A DNA stretch of 59,111 bases from Planctomycetota bacterium (GCA_003671275.1 QWPB01000042.1:1-59111); one strand, 5' to 3'. Counted from the first letter of the stretch, positions 34,673 through 47,886 are shown. Notes: a model not told the origin generated them from the sequence alone. Translations and numbers: made by a program.

Positions 34673-36811
34673 TCACTTCTTCCAGATCGACTCCAACAGA
34701 TGTCCTTCGGCAGAAAGTTCGACCTGGTCCTGGTCAGCCGTGATCTCAATCGTCGAAGGGGAAGAGGTCACGTCGCCGCCGATCGAGAAGGCGGACTGTC
34801 CTTGATTCACAAACAACTCCATCGATCCCCGATCCAGGAGCACTTCCATCGACAATTTCCCTTCGTGAACATCGATCGGAGCGCTCATCTGGTGGCAGGT
34901 GAGAAGCCCCTTCTCCCGATCAACGACCACGGGAACTCCTTTCATGTTCAGCTTCACGATCCGGGCGTCATTCAATTGCAAGTCCAGTTTCCACCGACTC
35001 GGAACACTGTTCACCAGCGAGACGCTGGAACTTCCGCCCCCGGAGACTGATAGACTGACGGTTTGCCGGGAGTTCCCTCGCAGGCCATCCAACTCCCTGG
35101 CGGGCTGAGCGTGCATCACGATCCGGCCTTCGCGTTTGTGCAACGTCAGTTCCACCGGCACAACCATCTGCTGATTGAACGGCATGCCGGGGAAGTTGAT
35201 GTCCCGGCCCCAGCCGATCTGGATGATGCGGCCCTGCGGGTCGTTGCTGTAGGTCTGGGCTGCGTAGAAGTTCCCGTACCACAGCTGTTGCTTCGGGCCA
35301 TCAGGGATGAACGTTTTTCCATCGAACTGGCCAGTGGCGTACTTCCCGTCCGCTCCGTACAGCACCCAGCGTTTCTCGGCGGTCCCCTGGATCTTCGTTT
35401 CAAAGAGGTCCGGGCATTCGAAGTACCCTTCGATGCGGCTGGCGAATTCCCATTTTCGCATGTCGATTGAGGTGTGGAACGTGATCCACTGCTTCCCCTC
35501 GAATTCGTCGTAGAGGGCCATCACCCACTTCTTCGTTGGCGCATGCCACAGCAGCTTCGGATCACGCCCTTGGTGTTTCACGACCGGGTTTTCGGGCAGT
35601 TCAGTCCAAGTCAGCCCGTTGTCGCGGCTGGTAAGGATGCACTCGCCGCGTCCGGTGCTGGTGAAGGCGGCGATGATCGTCTCGATCCCGTCCCGTTTCT
35701 CGCCAAACCCGGTCGTGTTCGCGGGGTCCACAACGGCACTCCCCGAAAAGGCCCAGTCGCCGAACTTCGCGGGGTATACTGACTCGGGCATCTCTTCCCA
35801 ATGGAACAGGTCGGCACTAACCGCGTGCCCCCAGTGCATGTTCCCCCAGCCCCAGCCATACGGGTTGTGCTGGTAGAACAAGTGGTACTTGCCGTTGGCA
35901 TACACCAGCCCGTTCGGGTCGTTGAGCCAGCCACGCTGCGAGGTGAAATGGAACTGCGGGCGAAGCTTCTCGTGGTAGATCTCCGCAGCTGCGGGCTTCT
36001 CGTTGGAGGGAGTAATGGGCATCAGAGCCGCTGGTCCACCGGGGAGCTTGTCGACATGGACCGTCAAGGTCTTCCCCTGAAAGGCCGACACATCGGCCAG
36101 CGTCACATAGTCCGCAGCAGCCTCGGCGTACTCTATTTCAAAGTCGCGGACGACCTGTCCCGCGACGGTAAACTTCATCCGGCGTTTCGGGGCTCCGTTC
36201 TTTACGGGCAGATGCAGATATCGCTGCGTAATCTCCAGTGTACGAGCCGCTGGCTCCACGCTCCGCCGCTGATCGCTTTGCACGATCTGGTCGACGTTGA
36301 TATGCCCCCAGCCGCCGGTGGCTTGATCGAGAATCTCAATGGTCCCCTTCTGGCCCACATACTTCGCGACATCCCAGCTGTCCCAGTCCAGGGCTTCGCT
36401 GCCGCCAGCGGTGTTATTCGGGCCGGAGGACGTGTGGACCGACTCCCCATTGATGAGCAACTTGATCACCAGCTGATCCTGATGCTGACCTCCACCGATC
36501 AGGAAATTGATCCAGGGACGCTGGATGGTGAATGTTGGTGAGGTCAGCTTTCCGGTCGTGCGGTCGCCCTGCAAGAAACTGTTGACCAGCCGTTTTCCCT
36601 CGAAGCCGCGGACATCCATCTGCCCCGGCAAGGTTCCCTGGGCTGGGCCGGAACCAAAGGCTTCCCCTTCGACCTTCCAAGGGGCGTACGTGTCCCCCTC
36701 GAAATCCGCGATCAGGATGTCCTCGGCAGCCCATGCTCCGGCAGGCAGCCCGTACGATGTAATCCAACACAAAGTGCATACCACGAGAGTTGTGATTCGC
36801 ATCGCAAACAT
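34673..36811 (-). CDS. exported GH32 beta-fructosidase (levanase/inulinase type)
   Basis: The product is about 712 residues from ATG 36811 (36802 is also possible). A signal peptide (to about GAWAA) leads to an N-terminal beta-sandwich module of about 160 residues that resembles a carbohydrate-binding domain, and then a GH32 five-bladed propeller. The catalytic nucleophile motif GWLNDPNG lies at about 294-301; an RDP motif (HQGRDPKLLW) and an EC motif (YFECPDLFE) hold the transition-state Asp and acid/base Glu. A C-terminal beta-sandwich closes the protein. These features support hydrolysis of fructans or sucrose outside the cytoplasm. It lies downstream of a sugar-binding lipoprotein and an MFS transporter on the same strand. 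Confidence 0.92.
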   Translation of the reverse strand: MFAMRITTLVVCTLCWITSYGLPAGAWAAEDILIADFEGDTYAPWKVEGEAFGSGPAQGTLPGQMDVRGFEGKRLVNSFLQGDRTTGKLTSPTFTIQRPWINFLIGGGQHQDQLVIKLLINGESVHTSSGPNNTAGGSEALDWDSWDVAKYVGQKGTIEILDQATGGWGHINVDQIVQSDQRRSVEPAARTLEITQRYLHLPVKNGAPKRRMKFTVAGQVVRDFEIEYAEAAADYVTLADVSAFQGKTLTVHVDKLPGGPAALMPITPSNEKPAAAEIYHEKLRPQFHFTSQRGWLNDPNGLVYANGKYHLFYQHNPYGWGWGNMHWGHAVSADLFHWEEMPESVYPAKFGDWAFSGSAVVDPANTTGFGEKRDGIETIIAAFTSTGRGECILTSRDNGLTWTELPENPVVKHQGRDPKLLWHAPTKKWVMALYDEFEGKQWITFHTSIDMRKWEFASRIEGYFECPDLFETKIQGTAEKRWVLYGADGKYATGQFDGKTFIPDGPKQQLWYGNFYAAQTYSNDPQGRIIQIGWGRDINFPGMPFNQQMVVPVELTLHKREGRIVMHAQPARELDGLRGNSRQTVSLSVSGGGSSSVSLVNSVPSRWKLDLQLNDARIVKLNMKGVPVVVDREKGLLTCHQMSAPIDVHEGKLSMEVLLDRGSMELFVNQGQSAFSIGGDVTSSPSTIEITADQDQVELSAEGHLLESIWKK

Positions 36812-36857
36812 CCATTCCGAATAAACCCGTGGACGCCCCTCGTCGAGCCGTCCCACT

Positions 36858-36892
36858 AGATCTGGAAAAACTCAGATCTGACGAAAAGTCAG
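36858..36892. repeat. two small hairpins between binding protein and GH32 genes
   Basis: AGATCTG/CAGATCT (36858-36879, loop GAAAAACT) is followed by CTGAC/GTCAG (36878-36892, loop GAAAA), overlapping by two bases. They lie in the 90-base gap between two minus-strand genes and could cause partial termination or stabilise the upstream message. No T-run follows. Confidence 0.4.
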
Positions 36893-36901
36893 TGAACCGG
36901 G

Positions 36902-37900
36902 CTATTTCAAGTCCGGATCTTGCTCGGCATCCGACTTCCTGTACAGCTTGGTCGGGATCAGGTTTTCGGCAGGGAGTTCTTTCCCCTTGGAATGGGCCAC
37001 AATCGCTTCGACGGCGGCCACACCCATGCGGTCCGGAAACTGAATCGGATCGGCGTAGATCTTGCCGTCCTTGATGGCCTGCTTCCCTTCAAGCTGCCCA
37101 TCGAATCCCACGATGACCACCGCGTCGGCTTTGCCCGCTTGTTCCAGCGTGGCGCGCGCCCCGAGGGCGGATGGATCATTGATAGCGAACACTCCCCGCA
37201 GGTCCTGATGTGTCTGCAAGGCGTCCTTCATGGCGGCAGCACTATCGGCGGTCCGGCCCTCGCCCGCGAACTCGCCGACGATCTCAACTTTGGCCGTCGC
37301 GGTCTGGTTATGTTGCGTGATGACCTCGGTAAATCCCTTGACCCGCAGGCGGCACGACTCGGCGGTTTTCATATGCAGCACGGCCACTTTGCCGCCTTCA
37401 GGGCCCAGGGCCTCAATCATTGCCTGTGCCGCTTCCCGCCCGCCTCCCAGGTTGTCGGTGGCAATCTGACTGACGATCTTCACCCCCGGCTCCAGGCAGG
37501 GAATATCGACGGTAAACACCGGAATCCCGGCGGCATTGGCTTCCTGAATGGCGGGCACAATGGCCCGTGATTCCACCGGACTCAGAACAATCGCCGCCAC
37601 TTTTTGCGTGACGAAGTCCTTGACCTGATTCGATTGTTTGGCCGGATCTTCGTCGGCACTCAGGGCGACAACCTCGTAGCCCTGCTTCTCCCCTTCGGTG
37701 GTGATGTGATCGGCGATGACCTTGAAGAATGGATTCTCAAAGGTCAGCAGTGAAACACCAATCGTGCCACGGGACTTGGGAGCTGACTCTCCGGGAACGG
37801 AGGCCGTCGGCCGGTCGCGGGGGCCGGAGTGCCCCCCCCCCGAACACCCTGCCAGAACCGACGACAGAACCACCAATAACCATCCACGACGTGTCGACAT
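36902..37900 (-). CDS. periplasmic sugar-binding lipoprotein (RbsB family)
   Basis: The start at 37900 was chosen because a lipoprotein signal follows directly (RRGWLLVVLSSVLAGC); longer frames up to 38074 add no recognisable sequence. The mature part is a type I periplasmic binding protein of the ribose/xylose kind: VSLLTFENPFFKVIADHI, SADEDPAKQSNQVKDFV, GIPVFTVDIP and VVIVGFDGQLEG. It would capture a sugar for an ABC transporter, but no permease or ATPase gene is adjacent. A run of ten G residues (37832-37841 on this strand) sits directly after the lipobox cysteine codon region, encoding the Gly tract of CSGGGHSG; see findings. Part of the GH32/MFS group. Confidence 0.9.
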   Translation of the reverse strand: MSTRRGWLLVVLSSVLAGCSGGGHSGPRDRPTASVPGESAPKSRGTIGVSLLTFENPFFKVIADHITTEGEKQGYEVVALSADEDPAKQSNQVKDFVTQKVAAIVLSPVESRAIVPAIQEANAAGIPVFTVDIPCLEPGVKIVSQIATDNLGGGREAAQAMIEALGPEGGKVAVLHMKTAESCRLRVKGFTEVITQHNQTATAKVEIVGEFAGEGRTADSAAAMKDALQTHQDLRGVFAINDPSALGARATLEQAGKADAVVIVGFDGQLEGKQAIKDGKIYADPIQFPDRMGVAAVEAIVAHSKGKELPAENLIPTKLYRKSDAEQDPDLK

Positions 37901-37998
37901 GGAAAAAGTCCCTGGAAGAATTATCGAGGAGCCATTGTGAGACCAACCGCACTCGATGGTTGCATGAACACCCGGCACTGAGCTTTCCCGCAGCGGCC

Positions 37999-39519
37999 TC
38001 ACTCGGGCAGCGGCTTCCCCTTGGTCTCGGGAAGGAACGGCAGCACCAGCAGTCCCACGAGAAACACACCGCACATCGCCACACCACCGTAGCGAATTTT
38101 CAGCACGGGATCCGGTTCCGTAATCATCGAGTTAATCCATATCTTCACCAGCGGACCGGCAGCGGCCACGAACCGGCCCACATTGTAACAGAAGCTCGTG
38201 CCCGTCGACCGCAGCCGCGTGGGAAACAGCTCCGGAAAGTACATCGCGTACCCTGCAAACAAGGACAACTGGCAGAACCCCATGATCGGCGCCAGAATGA
38301 AAATCTGCCACAGATCCTGCATGAACCAGAACACCGCAGCCGTACTGAGGAACGCCGCAATCAGGGCAATCGCGAAGGACGGTTTACGACCAATCCGCTG
38401 CGCGAGCAGTCCGAATCCAAACATCCCAAAGAACGCTCCCACATTCTGGGCAATCGAGGTCAGCCCCGTATAGAGCTTCGTCCGGCCCTTGATTTTGGCC
38501 GACACGGTCTTCTTCATGGCGGCCTGGGATTCCGTCAGCTGGGCATCCGCCGGGGCATCCCGCAGCGTCGTCAGCAGGACCGTATCTTCCGGGGATTTCG
38601 AGGCGGCAATCTCCTCGGCGTAGATCGCTGCGGTAATCGGCTTCTCCTGCACCTTGCGGATTAGATCGGGAGCATAGAACCCAATGGCCCACAAACCAAT
38701 CACACCCGAGCAGGCCAGAACCAGCCCAAGAAGGGCATGTTTCCGCCATGTCGGGTCGGCGAACAACTCGGTATACGATCCCAGCTTCTTCTCCGATGTC
38801 GCGTTGCTGGCCTGCGCCTGAACCCAGCTTTCCGGCTCCTTCAGCTTCGAGCGAATCACCAGCGACAGCACTGCGGGCAAGGCTCCGATGCAGAACATGA
38901 TTCGCCAGGGACTCGATACCAGCCCTTCACCTTCCGCCAAACCCAAACCCATATTAATGAGAGCCGCGGTGACATTGCCGACAGCGGAGAGTGCTTGCAG
39001 AGATGCCAATGCCTGCGGCCGGGCAACCGCAGGCATCACCTCAGCCACCAGAGCCACCCCCACCGCAAACTCGCCCCCCACACCCAGCCCCGTCAGAAAA
39101 CGGAAAAAGGCGAAGTCGTACACGGTTTGCGACAGCGCGGAGAGCCCCGTACAGGCCGAGTAAATCAGGATCGTCAGCATCATCGTCTTGGCACGACCGA
39201 TCCGGTCTCCCAGCATTCCGAAGATCAACCCCCCCGTGGCCCACCCCGCGATGAACACAGACGTGGCGATGTCCCCATAAAAGTTCGTGGCTTCAAACAA
39301 CGCCTTGGGATCGGAGTAATTGGATTTCAGCAAATCCTCCATCGCCGAAGGCCGGGCCAGAATAAACAGCTGCTGATCCAGGCAATCAAACAGCCACCCC
39401 AGGGCCGACACGATGAACACGAACCAGTGATAGCGGGTCAACGACTTGTACCACGGTCCCGATTCGATGGCGTCATTCGAGGTGGGGGCTGGGGTGTCCG
39501 AGTCGTGAAAACCGTGCAT
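37999..39519 (-). CDS. MFS transporter (metabolite:H+ symporter type)
   Basis: The product of about 506 residues has twelve predicted transmembrane segments and MFS signatures, including GLIFGMLGDRIGRAKT after the second helix and GVGGEFAVGVALVAEV in the fourth. An insertion of about 70 polar residues (about 280-350) lies in the middle loop. It resembles sialate/sugar-acid and SHS-type symporters but the substrate is not visible from sequence. The start at 39519 follows CAGGACTG; a frame start at 39567 would add 16 residues. It is first in the minus-strand series MFS, binding protein, GH32, which argues for sugar uptake. Confidence 0.9.
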   Translation of the reverse strand: MHGFHDSDTPAPTSNDAIESGPWYKSLTRYHWFVFIVSALGWLFDCLDQQLFILARPSAMEDLLKSNYSDPKALFEATNFYGDIATSVFIAGWATGGLIFGMLGDRIGRAKTMMLTILIYSACTGLSALSQTVYDFAFFRFLTGLGVGGEFAVGVALVAEVMPAVARPQALASLQALSAVGNVTAALINMGLGLAEGEGLVSSPWRIMFCIGALPAVLSLVIRSKLKEPESWVQAQASNATSEKKLGSYTELFADPTWRKHALLGLVLACSGVIGLWAIGFYAPDLIRKVQEKPITAAIYAEEIAASKSPEDTVLLTTLRDAPADAQLTESQAAMKKTVSAKIKGRTKLYTGLTSIAQNVGAFFGMFGFGLLAQRIGRKPSFAIALIAAFLSTAAVFWFMQDLWQIFILAPIMGFCQLSLFAGYAMYFPELFPTRLRSTGTSFCYNVGRFVAAAGPLVKIWINSMITEPDPVLKIRYGGVAMCGVFLVGLLVLPFLPETKGKPLPE

Positions 39520-39621
39520 CGGGCAGTCCTGATCAGGAGGTCCGGAAAAAGATCGACGAACTTTCATGATAACCGCACGTTTCCGCCGGATGAAAGGACC
39601 GGAGTGGACTTTCTTTCCGGT

Positions 39622-39752
39622 GTGTGTGCGTCAGAAGATTTGGTACGACAGACGAACTTATCTGTCGCACGCCTCACAGGGCCTTGTTTTCCGGGAGATC
39701 AGGGGGCCGGCAAGACGGCCGACCCGACGACCGACTTTCCTGACGCACACAC
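39622..39752. repeat. 13-bp inverted repeat in the divergent gap before a PQQ-like gene
   Basis: GTGTGTGCGTCAG (39622-39634) is the reverse complement of 39740-39752. The 105 bases between them hold a CGACAGA/TCTGTCG hairpin near 39648-39669 and a GGCCG/CGGCC pair near 39708-39723. The element lies in the 404-base gap between the divergent MFS and PQQ-like genes. It could be a small non-autonomous mobile element or a control region. No coding sequence is supported in the gap. Confidence 0.5.
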
Positions 39753-39923
39753 TTCCCGGTACGGAACGGGGGTTCGCGAACTCCAGCACAAGCCAACGGA
39801 GTCTCGGAGAACTCCTCCCCGGGCGAATCGTCTGGCGGTTCCTTGCCGTTACCAGCCCGACCGACATAGAACACAGCCCCGTGGGTGGGTGCAGCGAACC
39901 CGTAATGGGTAAGGAGAGGGCAG

Positions 39924-41201
39924 ATGCGATTCATTAGCAGCCTGATGGCTTTCAGTCTCACGGTCATGGTGACGACGACCTTCGCCCAGGAACGGGGCCT
40001 GGCCGATTTTCCGAAGCTCAATCGCACGACCGACTGGCCCTGGTGGCGCGGTCCGAACCGCGATGGGACCGCGACGGGACCCGCGCCGACCCGGCTCAGT
40101 GACACCGACCATCTGACCTGGAAATCCCCGGTGCCGGGACGTGGACACTCCTCCCCGATCGTCGTGGGACAGCAGGTCTTTTTGACCACTGCCGATGAGG
40201 CCACTCAGCGACACAGCGTGTTGGCATTTGACCGGACCACCGGCCAGCTGCTGTGGCAAACCCCGGTGAACCAGGGGGCCTTCCCCGCGAAGAACCACGC
40301 CAAAAACACGGAGGCCACTCCGACGGTCGCGTGTGACGGTGAACGGCTGTTCGCGACGTTCTATCATCATGATATGGTCGAAGCGATCGCGCTCGATCTG
40401 CGGGGCCAGATCGTGTGGCGGCAAAAAGTGGCGGAGTTCCATCCTCGTAAATACGAGTACGGTTATGCCCCGTCTCCGGTGCTCTATCAAGGCACGGTGA
40501 TCGTCGCTTCAGAACACGATGGAGACAGCTACATCACGGCACTCGACCGTCAGACCGGGCGAAAGGTCTGGCAGCAGAAGCGGTTGCCACTGATCTCATT
40601 CTCAACCCCCTCGATTGGGATGGTCGCAGGCCAGGACCAGCTGTTGCTGAGCGGACAGGAGTTCGTCAGTTCCTTTAATCCGCAATCCGGAAAACCCCAT
40701 TGGGTTGTCCAGGGAACGACCTTTGCCACATGCGGGACAATGGTCTGGGACGGGAACAAGGTCTTCGCGAGTGGGGGATCCCCCAAGGCAGAGACCATCG
40801 CCATTCGGGCGGATGGATCGGGTGCCGTACTGTGGCGCAATAATCAGAAATGTTATGAACAGTCGATGATCGTACACGCGGGCCACCTCTTTGCACTGAC
40901 CGATCACGGCGTGCTGTTCTGCTGGGATGGAGAGACCGGCGAAGAGCGGTGGAAGGAACGGCTGGCGGGACCGGTCAGTGCCTCACCGGTACTGGCTGGC
41001 AACAACATCTATTGGGCCAACGAAGCCGGAACACTTTGGGTATTTCAGGCTAACCCGCAGAAGTTTCAATTGGTCGACAAAAATCAGCTGGGTGACTCAG
41101 CATTTGCCAGCCCGGCGATTTGTGGAGGCCAGATCTTCCTGCGAGTTGCCCAGGGGGATGGGGCTGAACGCCGCGAATGGCTTTACTGTTTTGGACCGTG
41201 A
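39924..41201 (+). CDS. exported PQQ-like beta-propeller (BamB-like)
   Basis: A strong AAGGAGAGGG lies before the start ATG. The product has a signal peptide (to about TTFAQ) and a propeller of about seven to eight blades with the WW/GPNRDGTATG opening typical of planctomycete PQQ-like proteins, then repeated units such as LAFDRTTGQLLWQTPV, ALDRQTGRKVWQQK and CWDGETGEERWKERL. These tryptophan-docking motifs are shared with PQQ dehydrogenases and BamB. Catalytic residues of quinoprotein dehydrogenases are not evident, so a binding or assembly role is as likely. mutS follows 56 bases later on the same strand. Confidence 0.88.
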   Translation: MRFISSLMAFSLTVMVTTTFAQERGLADFPKLNRTTDWPWWRGPNRDGTATGPAPTRLSDTDHLTWKSPVPGRGHSSPIVVGQQVFLTTADEATQRHSVLAFDRTTGQLLWQTPVNQGAFPAKNHAKNTEATPTVACDGERLFATFYHHDMVEAIALDLRGQIVWRQKVAEFHPRKYEYGYAPSPVLYQGTVIVASEHDGDSYITALDRQTGRKVWQQKRLPLISFSTPSIGMVAGQDQLLLSGQEFVSSFNPQSGKPHWVVQGTTFATCGTMVWDGNKVFASGGSPKAETIAIRADGSGAVLWRNNQKCYEQSMIVHAGHLFALTDHGVLFCWDGETGEERWKERLAGPVSASPVLAGNNIYWANEAGTLWVFQANPQKFQLVDKNQLGDSAFASPAICGGQIFLRVAQGDGAERREWLYCFGP

Positions 41202-41257
41202 TTCACACAACCATTCCCGGCATACGCCCCCGACTCACCTGACAACGACGAACCTCC

Positions 41258-45032
<3,775 letters not shown>

Positions 45033-45079
45033 TTCGGACTTCTGGGATTCATCCAGGACACAACTCTGCCTGACGGGCT

Positions 45080-46174
45080 CTAGCGATCCGCGATCTCCGC
45101 CGGGTCGAGAAACAGCTGCCAGCGGTCGGCGGAGAGCCCTTCGAATGTGGGGCGGTAATCTTCGACCGTTTGGTGAGTCACGTTGCGGATCAAGATCCGG
45201 GAGACCTGGGAGTAGTCGCGGGCCAGGCGGGCGTAGATCTGCGGATCTTGTTCACCGGTGTCGCCCACCAGGATGAATCGATCTTCCGGAAACTGCTTCA
45301 GTAACGGTTCAATCACACTGCGTTTGTACTCTTCCTGTGGCCCCAGCAGATTGAAGGCGGTGCGATCATGCAGGCGAAAGTGCTTCATGTGAAATGACCC
45401 CGCAGGGAACTGATTCTCGGTCATGAAGTTGGCCAGCGGACCGTACAACTGCCATGGACTGGCCGAGACGTAATGAAACCGGACATCGTCCGCGGACCAA
45501 TTACGGTAGAGTGCCGCCATTCCGGGAACCGGACGGAACGGGCGGCAAAAAGTGTTGAGCAGCAGCTCTGGTTTATCCCGCACCTGCGATATTTTGATGG
45601 TATCATCCAGGTCGGAGATGACATGTATGGCCGGTGATCGCGGCATCAGATCGACCACCCCCGCCATCACCCGCTGGTCATCAGATGGTAGAACCGCCGT
45701 GAATGACAGCTTGTCGAATCGGCCCCCCGTGGCGGATTTGACTTCGGCATCACTCAGTGAGATACGCTGCTGAAAGTGTCCATTGGGTTCCGAGGGGGAC
45801 AGGGTAAACACCCGTCCCGCGATTCGAACCGGAATTGCCTTGTTGCGTTCGTGATCGACAATAAACGGTTCGGCCCGGTCACCGAAGATCTTCAGTTCCA
45901 GGGGCGTCAGCTTTTCGATGTCGATACCCGTCAATCCTTGCAGAAACTTCTGGCCGTTGACCCGCTGGCCCGGCTCGTAGACACACCCATGAATCTCCAT
46001 TTCCCAGACTGCATCCGGGGCCGCGTCTTTACGCCAGCCGAGCGTGGGGTACAAGACGACCAGTTCATCCGACTTGACCGGGGACCGCACCTCGGCTGGC
46101 AACTCTGCTGTGAGCCGGGAAGCGAGAAAGCCCAGCGCCAGCACGAACCCGCAAACATGTGGCAAGCGAAACAT
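45080..46174 (-). CDS. App1-type phosphatidate phosphatase (DUF2183)
   Basis: A signal peptide (about 1-23) is followed by a beta-rich N-terminal part and the DUF2183 catalytic domain from about residue 180. The DxDxT motif SDLDDTIK (Asp188, Asp190) is present, as is a SASPWQLYGPL segment and the GDTGEQDPQIY acidic motif, as in App1 and bacterial homologues. The family dephosphorylates phosphatidate; in bacteria the true substrate is less certain. Length and motif order match. The gene converges with the esterase gene. Confidence 0.9.
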   Translation of the reverse strand: MFRLPHVCGFVLALGFLASRLTAELPAEVRSPVKSDELVVLYPTLGWRKDAAPDAVWEMEIHGCVYEPGQRVNGQKFLQGLTGIDIEKLTPLELKIFGDRAEPFIVDHERNKAIPVRIAGRVFTLSPSEPNGHFQQRISLSDAEVKSATGGRFDKLSFTAVLPSDDQRVMAGVVDLMPRSPAIHVISDLDDTIKISQVRDKPELLLNTFCRPFRPVPGMAALYRNWSADDVRFHYVSASPWQLYGPLANFMTENQFPAGSFHMKHFRLHDRTAFNLLGPQEEYKRSVIEPLLKQFPEDRFILVGDTGEQDPQIYARLARDYSQVSRILIRNVTHQTVEDYRPTFEGLSADRWQLFLDPAEIADR

Positions 46175-46438
46175 GGAAGCCCCTCGGTGTGGGAATCGAC
46201 AAAGACCATTGATCCTGTTGTACCCGCTGGATGCTAGCGCACGTAGTGTCCGTTCGAAGGAAAATCATAGCTGGCCCTTGGCTCTCGGTGGCTCCATTTT
46301 ACGGATCGTTTTGAGGGATGCGGAGCGTGTTGCCGTGAACAAGTGGCCTGTACTGTGGGGCCGGGCGGGGTTTTTGCCTAGAATCATTTCGTGCAGACCC
46401 CGGCACTTGGCTCGGGGTGTGCCCGCAGAGGCCCGATC

Positions 46439-47782
46439 ATGACTGAATCGACGGAACCCCGATACGTGCTCATCGTGGAAGATGAGCCGATCATTCGTAG
46501 CACGCTGGCGGAATTCCTGACCGGTGAAGGGTATGAAGTCACCCAGGCGGGAACGGTGACGGACGCTCTGCAGGCGGCCCGAAATCGTGACTTTCATGTG
46601 GCGATCTGCGATGTCCAGTTACCGGACGGGGACGGGGTCGCGCTGCTCCGCAAACTGCAACGGATCAACTCTTCGGTTTTCGTGCTGATCATCACAGCGT
46701 ACGCCACGGTCGAGAATGCGATCGAAGCGTTCAAAGCGGGGGCCTTTGATTACCTCGTCAAGCCGGTGATCCTGGACGATGTACTGAATAAGCTGAACCG
46801 CGTCTTCCAGTTTCGCCAACTATTCCTGGAGAACCAGGCCCTGCGGCGCGAGCTGTCGCAGCCTCAGAACTTTGAGCAGATCATCGGTTCGTCGCAGCCG
46901 CTCAAGGAACTGTTGGCGACGATCACCAAGATTGCCGCCACCAGTTCGAATGTCCTGCTGATGGGCGAGACAGGCACGGGAAAGGAACTGTTCGCCCGCC
47001 AGATTCATTCCGCGGGACCGCGCAAGCAAGAGAAGTTTCTGGCGATGAACTGTGCCACTCGACCAGTGGAACTGCTGGAAGGGGAACTGTTCGGGGCCGA
47101 GACCGGGACCGCCCAAGTCGGGCTACTGCGGACAGCGGGTGAGGGCACGGTCTATCTGGACGAGATCGCTGAACTGCCGATGGGAACGCAGACGAAGCTG
47201 TTGCGGGCGATCGAGTATCAGGAAAGCATGCCGACAGGGGGAACCGAGAACTACCCGGTCCATTGCCGGATCATTGCCTCCACAAGTCAGGACTTGCAGC
47301 GGCTGATCAGCGAGCAGAAGTTCCAGACCGATCTGTTCTATCGCCTCGATGGGATGAAGATCCGCATCCCCCCGCTGCGCGAGCGCTTGGACGACATTCC
47401 AGAACTGGTGGACCACTTCATCGCCCGGCACTCGCGAGCGATGCGCAAACGGGTCACTGCCGCCAGCAGTGAGGCGATCCGACTGTTGATGGCCGCGCAA
47501 TGGAAAGGGAACGTCCGCCAGTTGGACAATGCCATCGAACGGGCCGTCATCATGTGCGAGGGCACCAGCATCGAGCCGGGCGATCTACCGCCCGATCTCA
47601 TTGGCATGGGACAACCGCTGCCCGACACGGATGATCTGCGAGCCGCCTTGCGACATTACGAGAAGCTGCACATCACGCGCGTTCTGCGGCAATGGCCGGA
47701 CAAGCGGGAGGCAGCCAAGCGGTTGCGACTGGGCCTGTCGAGCCTGTATCGGAAGATCGAAGAACTGGAGATTGAGGTGTAG
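46439..47782 (+). CDS. NtrC-family response regulator lacking GAFTGA
   Basis: The start at 46439 was chosen because the receiver begins directly (EPRYVLIVEDEP). Residues 8-120 are a receiver with Asp58 and Lys108. The AAA+ domain (about 145-375) has Walker A GETGTGKE (176-183) and Walker B VYLDEI (238-243). Between ELFG and the Walker B region the sequence reads AETGTAQVGLLRTAGEG, about six residues shorter than normal and without the GAFTGA loop that touches sigma-54. A Fis-type helix-turn-helix (about 425-460, KREAAKRLRLGLSSLYRKIEEL) ends the protein. It is therefore likely to act without sigma-54, or through another partner. A histidine kinase partner is not adjacent. Confidence 0.92.
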   Translation: MTESTEPRYVLIVEDEPIIRSTLAEFLTGEGYEVTQAGTVTDALQAARNRDFHVAICDVQLPDGDGVALLRKLQRINSSVFVLIITAYATVENAIEAFKAGAFDYLVKPVILDDVLNKLNRVFQFRQLFLENQALRRELSQPQNFEQIIGSSQPLKELLATITKIAATSSNVLLMGETGTGKELFARQIHSAGPRKQEKFLAMNCATRPVELLEGELFGAETGTAQVGLLRTAGEGTVYLDEIAELPMGTQTKLLRAIEYQESMPTGGTENYPVHCRIIASTSQDLQRLISEQKFQTDLFYRLDGMKIRIPPLRERLDDIPELVDHFIARHSRAMRKRVTAASSEAIRLLMAAQWKGNVRQLDNAIERAVIMCEGTSIEPGDLPPDLIGMGQPLPDTDDLRAALRHYEKLHITRVLRQWPDKREAAKRLRLGLSSLYRKIEELEIEV

Positions 47783-47843
47783 TCGCTCAAGAGGATTCGT
47801 CGGGCAGACCATGCAGCCGATCCCGTGAACCTCTGAAACCATG

Positions 47844-47853
47844 CCCCCCCCCC
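47844..47853. repeat. C10 homopolymer ahead of hisN
   Basis: Ten C residues follow an ATG at 47841. In the present length this ATG is out of frame with the hisN reading frame at 47887; removal of one C would put it in frame with no stop codon in between. No good ribosome binding site precedes either start. See findings. Confidence 0.7.
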
Positions 47854-47886
47854 GCCGTCTTCGCCCTCATTCAGGCCGACTGCCGT

